64,000 nucleotides of DNA from contig NC_090179.1 in the NCBI RefSeq assembly GCF_024679245.1, positions 9,916,827 through 9,980,826 on the forward strand, read 5' to 3'. A program made the position numbers and the translations under genes. Origin of the DNA: Pseudorasbora parva. Its lineage: Eukaryota > Chordata > Actinopteri > Cypriniformes > Gobionidae. A model generated the notes under the pieces. That model did not search any database and was not told where the DNA came from. It saw only the letters and a program-made list of their open reading frames with translations. Of the stretch, positions 1 through 11,466 are shown in pieces (positions within the stretch are counted from its first letter, which is position 1; the number at the start of each line of letters is the position of its first letter).

Positions 1-57
1 GCGGCTACCAGACGCTCCACTAGGGACAGGAGGGAAAGACCAGGGAGGGATGGACCA

Positions 58-350
58 GTGCCCACCTGGTATGGAAGGGACGGACCAGGGCGGGATGGGA
101 GGGATGGACCAAGGGGGGCACGGGAGGGACGGACCAGGGGGAGCACGGGAGGAACGGACCAGGGGGAGCACGGGAGGGACGGACCGGGGGGGGGGGGGGG
201 CTTGGGAGAGACAGACCAGGGGGGGGGGGGGGGCATGGGAGGGACAGACCGGGGGGGGGGGGGGGGCTTGGGAGGGACAGACCGGGGGGGGTCACGGGAG
301 GGACCGACCAGGGGGGCATGGGAGGAACAGGGGAAACAGACAAGGAAGGA
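58..350. repeat. G-rich minisatellite, copy 1
   Basis: Degenerate units of about 24-36 bp built on GGGAGGGACGGACCAGGG, with G runs of up to 14. The plus strand is strongly purine- and G-rich and could form G-quadruplexes. It recurs in shortened form at 1,345-1,435, so it belongs to a larger tandem unit. Apparent reading frames on both strands are by-products of low complexity. Confidence 0.85.
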
Positions 351-470
351 ACAGACATGGGAAGAATAGGGAAAATAAAAAATTAAAGGTCCATGATGGC
401 CTGCAGAGTTCAAGCGGCCAGGGTGGGAGCAGAGCAAGATGCCTAGGTGGTGCGGGAGGAGACAAAGATT
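351..470. repeat. Non-tandem spacer of the macrosatellite unit, copy 1
   Basis: About 120 bp of ordinary sequence between the G-rich block and the VNTR, including GCAGAGCAAGATGCCTAGG. Nearly the same spacer recurs at 1,450-1,570, which shows that blocks either side of it were duplicated together. No gene is seen in it. Confidence 0.75.
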
Positions 471-1115
471 CCACCGGCACCGAGTCCACCGGCACAGAGT
501 ACACTGGCACAGAGTCCACCGGAAAACGATCCACCGGCACTGGGTCCCCCGGCACAGAATCCAACGGCACTGGGACCACCGGAACACGGTCCACCGGAAC
601 ACAATCCACCGGCACAGGGACAACAGGGATCACCGGAACACAATCCACTGGCACAGGGACCACAGGGACCACCGGAACACAATCCACTGGCACAGGGACC
701 ACAGGGATCACCGGAACACAATCCACTGGCACAGGGACCACAGGGACCACCGGAACACAATCCACTGGCACAGGGACCACAGGGATCACCCGAACACAAT
801 CCACTGGCATAGGGACCACAGGGACCAATGGAACACAATCCACTGGCACAGGGACCACAGGGATCACCGGAACACAATCCACCGGCACAGGGACCACAGG
901 GACCACCGGAACACGATCCACCGGCACAGGGACCACCGGAACACAATCCACCGGCACAGGGACCACCGGAACACGATCCACCGGCACAGGGACCACCGGC
1001 ACAGGGACCACAGGGACCACAGGGGCAACCGGAACACAATCCACCGGCACAGGGACCACCGGAACACGATCCACCGGCACAGGGACCACCGGCACAGGGA
1101 CCACCGGAAAATGAT
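471..1115. repeat. 39/30-bp VNTR, copy 1
   Basis: Tandem units read roughly CACAGGGACCACAGGGA followed by CCACCGGAACACAATCCACCGG. The common period is 39 bp, with shorter 30-bp units towards the right end. Both periods are multiples of three and the unit has no stop codon in several frames, so long frames stay open on both strands (Thr-Gly rich on plus, Val-Pro or Cys-Gly rich on minus). No start context, splice site or flanking coding sequence supports a protein, so I call it non-coding. Confidence 0.92.
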
Positions 1116-1125
1116 CCACTAAATC

Positions 1126-1344
1126 GTGTTCACTAAATCGCTCTGACGTGCGGTGACAATCGGATAGCATCAAGCTTAGCCCACTAAGCCCAGTTCATTC
1201 ACTATGGTACAAAACAGAGATCAACTTAAAAGCGAACAAACACCTCCACGTTTTCCCTATTTAAATACAGTTACACGAATACTTCGGCACAGTAAAAAGT
1301 CATGCCTGAAAAATCGTCCCTCACATCTCCCCCTTGTCTCTCGC
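1126..1344 (+). mobile_element. Left arm of a TTAA-type foldback element, copy 1
   Basis: This segment matches 2,741-2,958 and the inner left arm of the intact element at 3,506-4,151 (shared landmarks: GCCCACTAAGCCCAGTTCAT, CACCTCCACGTTTTCCC, CGGCACAGTAAAAAGTC). The outer 90 bp or so of the arm, including the TTAA end, is missing and is replaced by the VNTR. On its right it runs straight into the second G-rich block. Confidence 0.8.
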
Positions 1345-1570
1345 AGGGCGGGATGGAAGGGACGGACCAGGGCGGGATGGGAGAGATGGACCAAGGGGGG
1401 CAGTGGAGGGATGGGCTGGGGGGGGGGGGGCAGGGGAAACAGACAAGGAAGGAATAGACATGGGAGGAATAGGGAAAATAAAAAGTTAAAGGGGTGATGT
1501 CCTGCAGAGTTCAGGAGGCCAGGGCGGGAGCAGAGCAAGATGCCTAGGTGGTGCGGAAGGAGACAAAGAT
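1345..1570. repeat. G-rich block and spacer, copy 2
   Basis: Second copy of the material at 58-470, with a shorter G-rich part. It marks the start of the second macrosatellite unit. The unit therefore consists of G-rich block, spacer, VNTR and transposon arm, in that order. Confidence 0.8.
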
Positions 1571-2735
1571 TCCACCGGCACAGAGTCCACCGGCACAGAG
1601 TACACCGGCATAGAGTCCACCGGAAAACGATCCACCGGCACTGGGTCCACCGGCACAGGGACCACCGGAACTCAATCCACCGGAACTGGGACCACCGGAA
1701 CCGGGACCACCGGAACACAATCCACCGGAACCGGGACCACCAGAACACAATCCACCGGGACCACAGGAAAATGATCCATCGGAACTGGGACCACCGGAAC
1801 GCGATCCACCGGCACAGGGACCACCGGAAAATGATTCACCGACACACGGACCACCGGAACACGATCCACCAGCACAGGGACCACAGGGATCACCGGAACA
1901 CAATCCACCAGCACAGGGACCACAGGGACCACCGGAACACGATCCACCAGCACAGGGACCACCGGAACACAATCCACCGGCACAGGGACCACTGGGACCA
2001 CCGGAACACAATCCACCGGCACAGGGACCACTGGGACCACCGGAACACAATCCACCGGCACAGGTACCACAAGGACCACCGGAACACAATCCACCGGCAC
2101 AGGGACCACTGGGACCACCGGAACACAATCCACCGGCACAGGTACCACAGGGACCACCGGAACACGATCCACCAGCACAGGGACCACCGGAACACAATCC
2201 ACCGGGACCACAGGAAAATGATCCATCGGAACTGGGACCACCGGAACGCGATCCACCGGCACAGGGACCACCGGAAAATGATTCACCGACACACGGACCA
2301 CCGGAACACGATCCACCAGCACAGGGACCACAGGGATCACCGGAACACAATCCACCAGCACAGGGACCACAGGGACCACCGGAACACGATCCACCAGCAC
2401 AGGGACCACCGGAACACAATCCACCGGCACAGGGACCACTGGGACCACCGGAACACAATCCACCGGCACAGGGACCACTGGGACCACCGGAACACAATCC
2501 ACCGGCACAGGGACCACAAGGACCACCGGAACACAATCCACCGGCACAGGGACCACTGGGACCACCGGAACACAATCCACCAGCACAGGTACCACAGGGA
2601 CCACCGGAACACAATCCACCGGCACAGGGACCACAAGGACCACCGGAACACAATCCACCGGCACAGGGACCACAGGGACCACCGGAACACAATCCACCGG
2701 CACAGGGACCATAAGGACCACCGGAACACGATCCA
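1571..2735. repeat. 39/30-bp VNTR, copy 2, with 447-bp higher-order repeat
   Basis: Same basic units as 471-1115. A marker variant reading AAAATGATCCATCGGAACTG occurs once near 1,768 and again near 2,215, so a block of about 447 bp (149 codons) was itself duplicated. Because 447 is also divisible by three, frames stay open across the array. There is no independent sign of coding function. Confidence 0.9.
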
Positions 2736-2739
2736 CTAA

Positions 2740-3374
2740 ATCACGTTCACTAAATCGCTCTGACATGCGGTGACGATCTGATAGCATTTAGCTTAGCCCA
2801 CTAAGCCCAGTTCATTCACTATGGTACAAAACAGAGATCAACTTAAAAGCGAACAAACACCTCCACGTTTTCCCTATTTAAACACAGTTACACAAATTCT
2901 TCGGCACAGTAAAAAGTCACGCCTGAAAAATCCTCCCTCACATCTCCCCCTTGTCTCTCATTCCTGTCAATAGGGTGGAGGGGGAGATGTGAGGGAGGTT
3001 TTTTCAGCCCTGACTTTTTACTGTGCCGAAGTCGAAGTATTCTCAGAAGTGCTATTCCGCCATACATTATAGGTCTCCTTTTAATCCACTTAGAAAAGCA
3101 TGATGTTTTATTTTGTGTCACCATACTAGGTCGTTCAACTATTCGTGTAACTGTATTTAAATAGGGGAAACGTGGAGGTGTTTGGTCACTTCTAACTTGA
3201 TCTCTGTTTGATACCATAGTGAATGAACTGGGCTTAGTGGGCTAAGCTAAATGCTATCAGATCATCACTGTGCGTCAGAGAGATTAAGTGAATGCACTCA
3301 GACAAGAGAGCTATGTATTAACTCGTCTTAGTTAACGGAATAACAGTTTAATATGAAAGCGGTGACGTATCCCT
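2740..3374. mobile_element. TTAA-type foldback element, left end replaced by VNTR
   Basis: An inner left arm (2,741-2,958) meets an inverted right arm (about 2,975-3,374). The right arm ends in CCCTTTAA, giving a TTAA at 3,375-3,378. The two arms are complementary over several hundred bases, with the centre near 2,960. No transposase is present. TTAA target preference is typical of the piggyBac superfamily, but the family assignment is inference. Confidence 0.7.
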
Positions 3375-3505
3375 TTAAACTTTAAATTTCTTTAAAATGT
3401 TATGTAACTGATTGCCTTCATTTTTAGTTTTGTTTTGCCAGCTTATTCTGGTTTACAGTGTATGTTTGTTTTTCATAAACCCATTCATAAATTGTAAAAG
3501 GTTGA

Positions 3506-4151
3506 AGGGTTACTTCACCGCTTTTTCATATTAAACTATGTTATTTCCTTAACTAAAATGAGTTGATACATACCTCTCTCGTCTCAGTGCGTGCACTTAA
3601 TCTCTCTGACGCGCGGTGACGATCTGATAGCATTTAGCTTAGCCCACTAAGCCCAGTTCATTCACTATGGAACCAAACAGAGATCAAGTTAGAAGTACCA
3701 AACACCTCCACGTTTCCCCTATTTAAATACAGTTACACGAGTAGTTGAACAATCAAGTATGGTGACAAAATAAAACGTGGCGCGTTTCTAATCGGATTAA
3801 AAAGGAGAACTATAATATATGGCGGAATAGCACTTCTGAGAGTACTTCGGCTCGGCGCAGTAAAAAGTCCTGGCTGAAACATCTTAAAAACGTGCCACGT
3901 TTTATTTTAAAACGTAAAACGTAACTGTATTTAAATAGGGGAAACGTGGAGGTGTTTGGTACTTCTAACTTGATCTCTGTTTGGTTCCATAGTGAATGAA
4001 CTGGGCTTAGTGGGCTAAACTAAATGCTATCAGATTGTCACTGCCCGTCAGAGAGATTAAGTGAATGCACTGAGACGAGAGAGGTATTTATCAACTCGCT
4101 TTAGTTAAGGGAATACCATAGTTTAATATAAAAAGGCAGTGAAGTATCCCT
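3506..4151. mobile_element. Intact TTAA-flanked foldback element (646 bp)
   Basis: Left end AGGGTTACTTCACCGCTTTT follows TTGA (a decayed TTAA, 3,502-3,505). The right end, read in reverse, is AGGGATACTTCACTGCCTTT and abuts TTAA at 4,152-4,155. The arms are imperfectly complementary over roughly 250 bp each. It has no coding capacity and is a non-autonomous relative of the element at 2,740-3,374. Confidence 0.8.
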
Positions 4152-4155
4152 TTAA

Positions 4156-5330
4156 TCATCTATGAGGAGCACCCTACATTTCAGTCGTTGTTTCCCCTCA
4201 AAAACTTTGTGACTTTCCACTTTAAAAAAACAAAACAAAAAACTTAGCTGGAATCCAGTTTAACAAGCAGTTTTGGAGAATGATCATTTCTGAACATGCA
4301 TCAGTCACCGGATGAATGGAAAAATGTTGATGATTTCATTATCATGCTGAACAAGCTTTCCAAATAGTTGATAATTAACAATTTAGCACTGAGTACTAAG
4401 TAGCAGCTGCTATATTTGCAGTCACTGCACAGCTGACAGGTGCACAAAATGGCTGAAGACATGTTTTGCCCTTTCACTCTTTCTTGCAGCGGTTGAGGTG
4501 AAAGAGATAGTTTAAGTATGTGTCAGTGTGAGTCTGGAGGTGGGCGGTAATGAAAGACTAAGTGAATGGAGGGCCATGTCTGGTTCACAGGTTTTTTATT
4601 TCTTACTTATTTGGAGGGGAGGGACTGGAGCGAGTAGGTGTTAATTGACAGACAGCACACTGACTCGGTCTGTGTTTGAACAGGGCGATCAGGTGGCGGA
4701 AGAGAAATCGGGGTATCGCATACATACTGACCCCTAAATTCACCCCTGACAATGAAGCATCAGACAGGCTTCAGTGAGACTTTATCTGCAACAGGAAGCA
4801 CCCCTCTAATAATAAACCCTCAGATCAGGCCGATGACAGATCCCAATTAGAGCAGAATGAACAACAAAGAGGAAGGAGAGGGATGTGCTCCAGTCTAACG
4901 ATTCTTTGGTTTGCTTGAAACAAGAAATGGAGGATGATTAGAGCTTTATGAGAGACAGGAAACACAACAGAAGAGTTAGGAAATGAATTAGGCACAGAAA
5001 GAGTCAGATGAGCAGAAGAGAGATAGAAAGGGAAAAAAAGAAAGAAAGCTTTTTTTCAAAGACAGAGACCCTATGAAGTATGTTATTTCCAGTGCACTGA
5101 TTATTAATTGTGTCGTGTGTGTTTGTATGATGGGAAAGGAAGTGAGTGAGTGACGCAGCTCTCTGATTGGACATCCCGCTTGCATGCCGAATGTGACACG
5201 CCTCTTCCTCCAAACATCCTCTTTCCCTTTTATTTGACGTGTTATATCAAACAGAACTAAAGACAAGATTTATATGTATTTCAATCTGTGAAGAAGAAGT
5301 CTCTTGCAATGTAAAAAAATAAATAAATAA
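4156..5330. other. No gene recognised
   Basis: About 1.2 kb of moderately AT-rich sequence without recognisable exons, tandem repeats or TIR elements. Short reading frames on the minus strand near 5,000-5,260 resemble no known protein to me. Confidence 0.6.
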
Positions 5331-5983
5331 TTAAAGCTGCGAGCAGCGATGACGGGCCCAAGCCGGGGGCACCGCCACCTCGGTGGCATCAGCTTAACTG
5401 TGCGCAGAAGGCCAATAGGCATTTAATATGGGAAAAAATAAAAGCTCTATGTCAAAGTCATTTGAATTCACCTCATTAACTGCAGAAACTGGTGCTGCTA
5501 TGACCAGGAACCACAACAGTCACATCTATGAGATCAATTACATTTTATTCACTAATTTTATGTCAGATGATGTCAAATGTCAATTTCAAAATGAGTGCAG
5601 AATACTGTCCAAATGCTGAAGTTGTATTATCCTTACACTTCTCTTTGTGTTTTTGACCTACCGTAGCTTCTGTTTGTTCACCAGTCTTATGCAGTAAAAA
5701 GCATGCATGTTTTTATTTTAATATGTGTGGCATTCAATATTTTTAAAAATATAAATAAATAAATAAATCTAAATCGCAGAAACCACAAAAATGATTTTAA
5801 TATCAGTGTCAGGTAAGAGTAATATACATGCACAATTTTGTAAGTCCAGAAGGCCTGTATATTTTTTAAAGATATGTTATATTTTGTGTGGTTTTTTTAA
5901 CTTATTTTTCACATCAAAGTGATAGCTATTTGTGATAGCCTATGATATAAAAGCGTTAAATTATGACAATCAAGAGACAAGGT

Positions 5984-5985
<2 letters not shown>

Positions 5986-6041
<56 letters not shown>

Positions 6042-6105
6042 GAGAGAGACCCCCCTCCCACCACACACACTCACGCACACACACACGCACACACACACAC
6101 ACACA
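5986..6105. repeat. CA microsatellite cluster
   Basis: A (CA)n run of about 26 repeats, then an interrupted CA/CG run from 6,063, separated by GAGAGAGACCCCCCTCC. A G run of 12 follows at about 6,125. The same arrangement occurs in unit B near 9,646 and 10,258. Confidence 0.95.
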
Positions 6106-6261
6106 GAGTGAGCCTGAGAGAGTGGGGGGGGGGGGGGTAAGGACAGACAGAAAGAGAGAGGCATAGTCTGATTCCGATTGAACAAGATTTGAAACAAAAA
6201 ATTAAATTTACATTCTCAAAAGAACTCATTCTGTGTGATTTATAAGCTTTTGTACCCATTG

Positions 6262-6350
6262 GGACCTCAATTTAGGTCCCTACAGTGACACGAGTCCCCA
6301 TGAGTCTGTGTGCATTCAGGTTGAAGTCCCCACCAGGCTAGAAAAACATG
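6262..6350 (+). repeat. Partial GGGGAC-type module next to CA tract
   Basis: Right part of the module described at 7,135-7,395: GAGTCCCCATGAGTCTGTGT then GTCCCCACCAGGCTAGAAAA. It lies 150 bp right of a CA cluster. Confidence 0.7.
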
Positions 6351-6890
6351 AACATTGAACAAGATTTTAAACAAAAAATAATAATAAAATCTAAATGGTC
6401 AGAGAAAATTATTTGAAAAAGAAACTCAAATGTGTTTTTTTTATGTTAGTATTTTAGTTTTAAGAATTAATCTTCAAATACAAAATGTTAAAGAAAACCA
6501 ATATATTGATAAAAAAAAATACAAAAAGTACATTCATTTTACATTTTTATTCTTTCTGAGTTTGGTGACTATAGAAAAAACTAGCCAAGTGTTTTATTTT
6601 TTTACATTTTTCTCAAAGACTTATCCAGCCGTGTTCATAAATAAGGCTATACTCCCACCTTCTTTGTATTAACACAATTATTAAACTAATTATATAAAAA
6701 ATATTGTCAATGCCTGTCAAATCTTCAGTGTCCTTTGTTTCATGTTGACCGAGTTGACTTTAGTATTTATCTAAAGGTCTTTTTATATTTGTATTTTCAC
6801 AATTACGAAACTAATTATATAAAACGATATTGTCAATGCTCTACAAATTAACTGGTTCCATACTTTTTCCATTTTTTTATTCAAACCCAG

Positions 6891-7006
<116 letters not shown>

Positions 7007-7087
7007 TTTAATGCTGGCCAAAGCACACAGCAATAAAAGAGCTAATCTTTTCCTCATCAAAATGCAACTGGCACCCATCCCCCATCA

Positions 7088-7088
<1 letters not shown>

Positions 7089-7131
<43 letters not shown>
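7089..7131. repeat. (CA)n microsatellite
   Basis: About 21 CA repeats immediately left of a GGGGAC-type module. Confidence 0.96.
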
Positions 7132-7133
<2 letters not shown>

Positions 7134-7134
7134 C

Positions 7135-7392
7135 AGAGTCACATGTCTGGTCTCTGGTGTGCTATCTTTCTGGGGACTCACCATAGACTTAATGGTTTTT
7201 ATACTGTACAAACCATATATTCTGTCCTCCTACACTGCTCCTACCCTAAACCTACCCATCACACAAAACTTTCTGCATTTTCACATTTTCAAAATAACTC
7301 ATTCTGTATGATTTATAAGCTTTTGTACCCATTGGGAAGTCCCCATGAGTCTTTGTGCATTCAGGTTTAAGTCCCCACCAGGCTAAAAAACT

Positions 7393-7395
<3 letters not shown>
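7135..7395 (+). repeat. GGGGAC-type module between two CA tracts
   Basis: Landmarks in order are TTCTGGGGACTC, TAATGGTTTTTATACTGTAC, CCTAAACCTACCCATCACA, TATGATTTATAAGCTTTTGT and GTCCCCACCAGGCTA. The same order is found at 11,232, 31,468 and 41,992 and in part at 44,262. Here CA runs flank it on both sides. The nature of the family is unknown to me. Confidence 0.8.

Positions 7396-7441
<46 letters not shown>
7396..7441. repeat. (CA)n microsatellite
   Basis: About 23 CA repeats on the right side of the module at 7,135-7,395. Confidence 0.96.
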
Positions 7442-7444
<3 letters not shown>

Positions 7445-9644
7445 GTAAGGTTTTTTGCTTGAAAACTTATACAATATCGCCCTCTACTGGTCATTTAAAT
7501 GAGAGCATAAGTGTTGAGAAAAAAAAAGAAAAAAAAAACTGTGATTATATAGAATAACCAGCAGGTGGGAGTATAGCCTTATTTATGAACCAGGCACTGG
7601 TGTGCTTATTTTGTGTTTTTTAGGCTTTTGCTAAGGGAACACCGTTTGAGATATCCAATAACTGTTCGCATTTTAGCATCTTCTGTATATTTACTTCATG
7701 TTGTCCGAGTTTGGAGGAGATTGAATGAATCGCTTTTGATGAGAAGGTAAAAACTCAGAGCTCGCTTTTCACTTTTTCTCATTTTCAAACCAGATTATCT
7801 AACTTCCTGTTGGTCAGAGCTAATGACAGTAAATTAGAAAGTTGTCCGGCTCGAAAAGTACAATATATATACCGAGTTTGGTGACTGTAGATAAAACTAA
7901 CCCCCCACTTTGGACAAAAGATGGCGCTATTGAGCCCCTCTACCACGCCCGTTTCTGAATCTTTGCTTGCATCTTCTGGACAGCATGTCTGATGTGTGTG
8001 TTGAGTTTCATGCAATTTCAAGCATGCTAAGAGTCTCAAAAACACATAAAAAGATTATTAGACTTTGACACGTTGCCATGACAACAGTATTTCAAGAATC
8101 AGGAATCCATTCATATGTCTATATCTGCCATGTTTTGACATTATACTGATGAAGTTTGAAGTGAATCGGGTGAAAATAAGATGGGGATTTAAAGCAATTT
8201 TGAAAGTGACACACTTCCTGCTGCCATTTGGTGGCGCTATAACTTTGACTCACAAAAGTCATATCCATGTGATCGGCCTCCTACAACGAACACACAGCTG
8301 AAGTTTCATCAAAATGAATTAATGTATGCAGAAGTTATAACACACTTCCTGTTTCCCTTTTCTCGCCATAAATTCGTCTCTTCGCCACGGCCAAACCGTT
8401 TGAGATATCAAAAAGTTGCTCGCAATTTGGCATCCTCAGTGTATTGACTTCACGCTGACCGAGTTTGGTGCTGATCGGGTGAATCGTCTAGGAGGAGTAT
8501 CGCAAATTCCACAGCATGCGTTCCACAGCATGCGTTCAACAACCCCTAATAGCTCACTTCCTGTTGGGCTGACGCATAACTTAGAGCACGAAAGTTGTTC
8601 GGCCCGATGAGCTCTATATGTGTACCGAGTTTCATATATGTACGTGCAAGTGTGTTTGATTTATAGACCCCGTTTTCAGAGCCCACTTTAGGGGGCGCTG
8701 TCGAGCCCCCCTGCCACGCCCGGGTCCCAGCCTCAGCCCGGCCCTGATGGCCGCGCATTCTGATGCGTGTGCAAAGTTTCAAGAGTTTTTGAGCATGGGA
8801 AAGGCCCCAAAAATGCCCAAATAGTCGGTAAAAAAAATAATAATATATAATAATTAAAGCTGCGAGCAGCGATGACGGGCCCAAGCCGGGGGCACCGCCA
8901 CCCCGGTGGCATCAGCTTAACTGTGCACAGCAGGCAATAGGCATTTAATATGGGAAAAATAAATAAAGGGACTATGTCAAAGTCATTTGAATTCACCTCA
9001 TTAACTGCAGCAACTGGTGCTGCTATGACCAGGAACCACAACACTCACATCTATGAGATCAATTACATTTTATTCATTAATTTTATGTCAGATGATATCA
9101 AATGTCAATTTCAAAATGAGTGCAGAATACTGTCCAAATGCTGAAGTTGTTTTATCCTTACACTTCTCTTAAAAATAAATTAAGCCAAATCACAGAGACC
9201 GCAACAATGATTTTAATATCAGTGTCAGGTAAGAGTAATATGCGTGCATATAATTTATGGAAGTTTATAATAAACAGCCACTTTTATAAAATCATGTGAA
9301 ATTTAATTTTTTAATCCATTTGAATTTTATCAATAAATAATTAGTTTAAAGAGGTGTCATACATGATCTTTGCAAACACAGCACATGACCTTCTTTAAAG
9401 CCAATGTTATAGAAAACAATTAAAAGTATTAGGATATCACTTTCAATTATGTGCAAATGTATTTTTTGCAGCTCAAAATATTGTAAGTTCAGAAGACCAG
9501 TATTTTATATATATAATACATTTTTTTAAACTTATTTTTCACAATAAAGTGATAGATATTGCTGATAGCAATTATGATATGAAAGGGTTAAATTATGAAA
9601 AAACAAGAGACAAGGTGACACAGACAGAGTGAGAGAGACCCCCT

Positions 9645-9745
<101 letters not shown>

Positions 9746-10254
9746 ACCCAAACAGAGTGAAACTCAGAGAGGGAGAGTGAGTGGGGAGGGGAACGACAGA
9801 CAGAGAGACAGAGTCTAATTCCGAAAGAAACAAGATTTGAAACAAACAAAAAAATAATAATCTAAACAGTGGGAGAAAGTTTTTTTTTTTCTTCACTGTC
9901 TGGAAACACTGTTTTGCAATAACAATAGTTTTATCTTCAAAACGGTGTTCTCAAGGACATATCCAACCTGGTTCATAACTAAGGCTATACTCCCACCTTC
10001 TTGTTATTCTCTATCATTTGCTCTCATTTTCGTCCACAAATAAAAGGCATTAATCTGCTTATTTTTAGGTTACACAAACTTCATTGTTTGAAAAGGAAAC
10101 TCAAATGTGTTTTTTCTATTGTTACAAATTAACTGGTTCTATAATTTTATTGTAACCCAGAATAATATATTTTTTTATCCTTTAATGCTTGCCAAAGCAC
10201 ACAGCAATGAGCTAATCTTTCCACAATCAAAATGAAGCTGGCACCATCCCCCTC

Positions 10255-10257
<3 letters not shown>

Positions 10258-10334
<77 letters not shown>
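10258..10334. repeat. (CA)n microsatellite
   Basis: About 38 CA repeats. It is followed by a short duplicate of the flank (GATCCTGAGAGAGGGAGAG occurs twice, near 10,341 and 10,388) with a second short CA run at 10,371-10,383. Confidence 0.95.
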
Positions 10335-10338
<4 letters not shown>

Positions 10339-10928
10339 GTGATCCTGAGAGAGGGAGAGAGACCCCCTCCACACACACACACAGAGTGATCCTGAGAGAG
10401 GGAGAGTGAGGGGGGAGGGGAATGACAGACACAAAATCTAAACAGTGAGCGAACATTGTTTTTATTTCACTGTCTGAAAACACTGTTTTTCAATAACAAC
10501 AATAGTTTAATCTTCAAAACAGTGTTCCCTTGGACATATCCAACCTGGTTACTAAATAAGGCTACACTTCCACCTTCTGGTTAATCTATATGCCGGTAGC
10601 TCATTGGTTCTCATTTTTGTCCTTAAACAAAAGGCATTAATCTTCTCATTTTTTAAGTTACACACACTACTTTTTTTTTTTTTTAAAGACAATTAAATGG
10701 GTTTTTTCTTTTGTTAGTAATGTTTTTTTATATTTATATTTTTTATTAATAATTATTTGTATTAACACAATTATTTAACTAATTATATAAAACAATATTA
10801 TCAATGCCCTACAAATAAACTGGTTTTATACATTCATTTTTTTATTCAAACCCAGAATAATTTTTTTTATCCTTGAATGCAGGCCAGAGCACAGCATTGA
10901 GAGGTAATCTTTTTAGACAGAAGAGTGG

Positions 10929-10930
<2 letters not shown>

Positions 10931-10991
<61 letters not shown>
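10931..10991. repeat. (CA)30 microsatellite
   Basis: Perfect CA run. A partial GGGGAC-type module (GTGTCCCCATGAGTCTGTGT) starts about 20 bp to its right. Confidence 0.96.
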
Positions 10992-10993
<2 letters not shown>

Positions 10994-11070
10994 TAGAAAT
11001 CAGTGACACGTGTCCCCATGAGTCTGTGTGCATTCAGGTTGAAGTCCCCACCAGGCTAGAAAAAAGAACA

Positions 11071-11231
11071 CACACACACGCACGCACGCACGCACACACG
11101 AACACACACACACAGTAGTAATGCTGAAGTATGCTGCAGGCAACTCTTATCAGTTAAGCCCATCCACCATCCCCCATCCACAACACACACACACACCCAC
11201 CCACAAACACACACACATACACACACACTCA
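11071..11231. repeat. Compound CA/CACG microsatellite
   Basis: Interrupted CA runs with CACG units (11,071-11,115) and a second interrupted CA run (11,180-11,231), directly left of another full GGGGAC-type module. Confidence 0.9.
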
Positions 11232-11466
11232 TGTCTGGTTCACTATCTTTCTGGGGACTCATAGATGTAATGGTTTTTATGCTCTACAAACCATATATTC
11301 TGTCATCCCACACTGCTCCTGCCCCTAAACCTACCCATCACACAAAACTTTCTTCAAAAGAACTCATTCTGTCTGATTTATTAGCTTTTGTACCCATTGG
11401 GAAGTCCCAATGAGTCTGTGTGCATTCAGGTTTAAGTCCCCACCAGGTTAGAAAACCATTCACACA
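11232..11466 (+). repeat. GGGGAC-type module, second full copy
   Basis: Same landmark order as 7,135-7,395, including CCTAAACCTACCCATCACA. It lies in the equivalent position of unit B, so these two copies may be one ancestral insertion duplicated with the unit. Confidence 0.78.

Noticed and set aside
471..2735. CRISPR-like array
   Set aside because: The 39/30-bp units have no unique spacers; the whole period is repeated. The window is vertebrate and has no cas genes.
50..2787. Long Thr-Gly, Val-Pro or Cys-Gly rich frames (up to 399 codons) on both strands, mucin- or collagen-like
   Set aside because: They all lie in the VNTR or G-rich block, whose periods are multiples of three and which lack stop codons in several frames at once. 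There are no exon signals or non-repetitive coding flanks.
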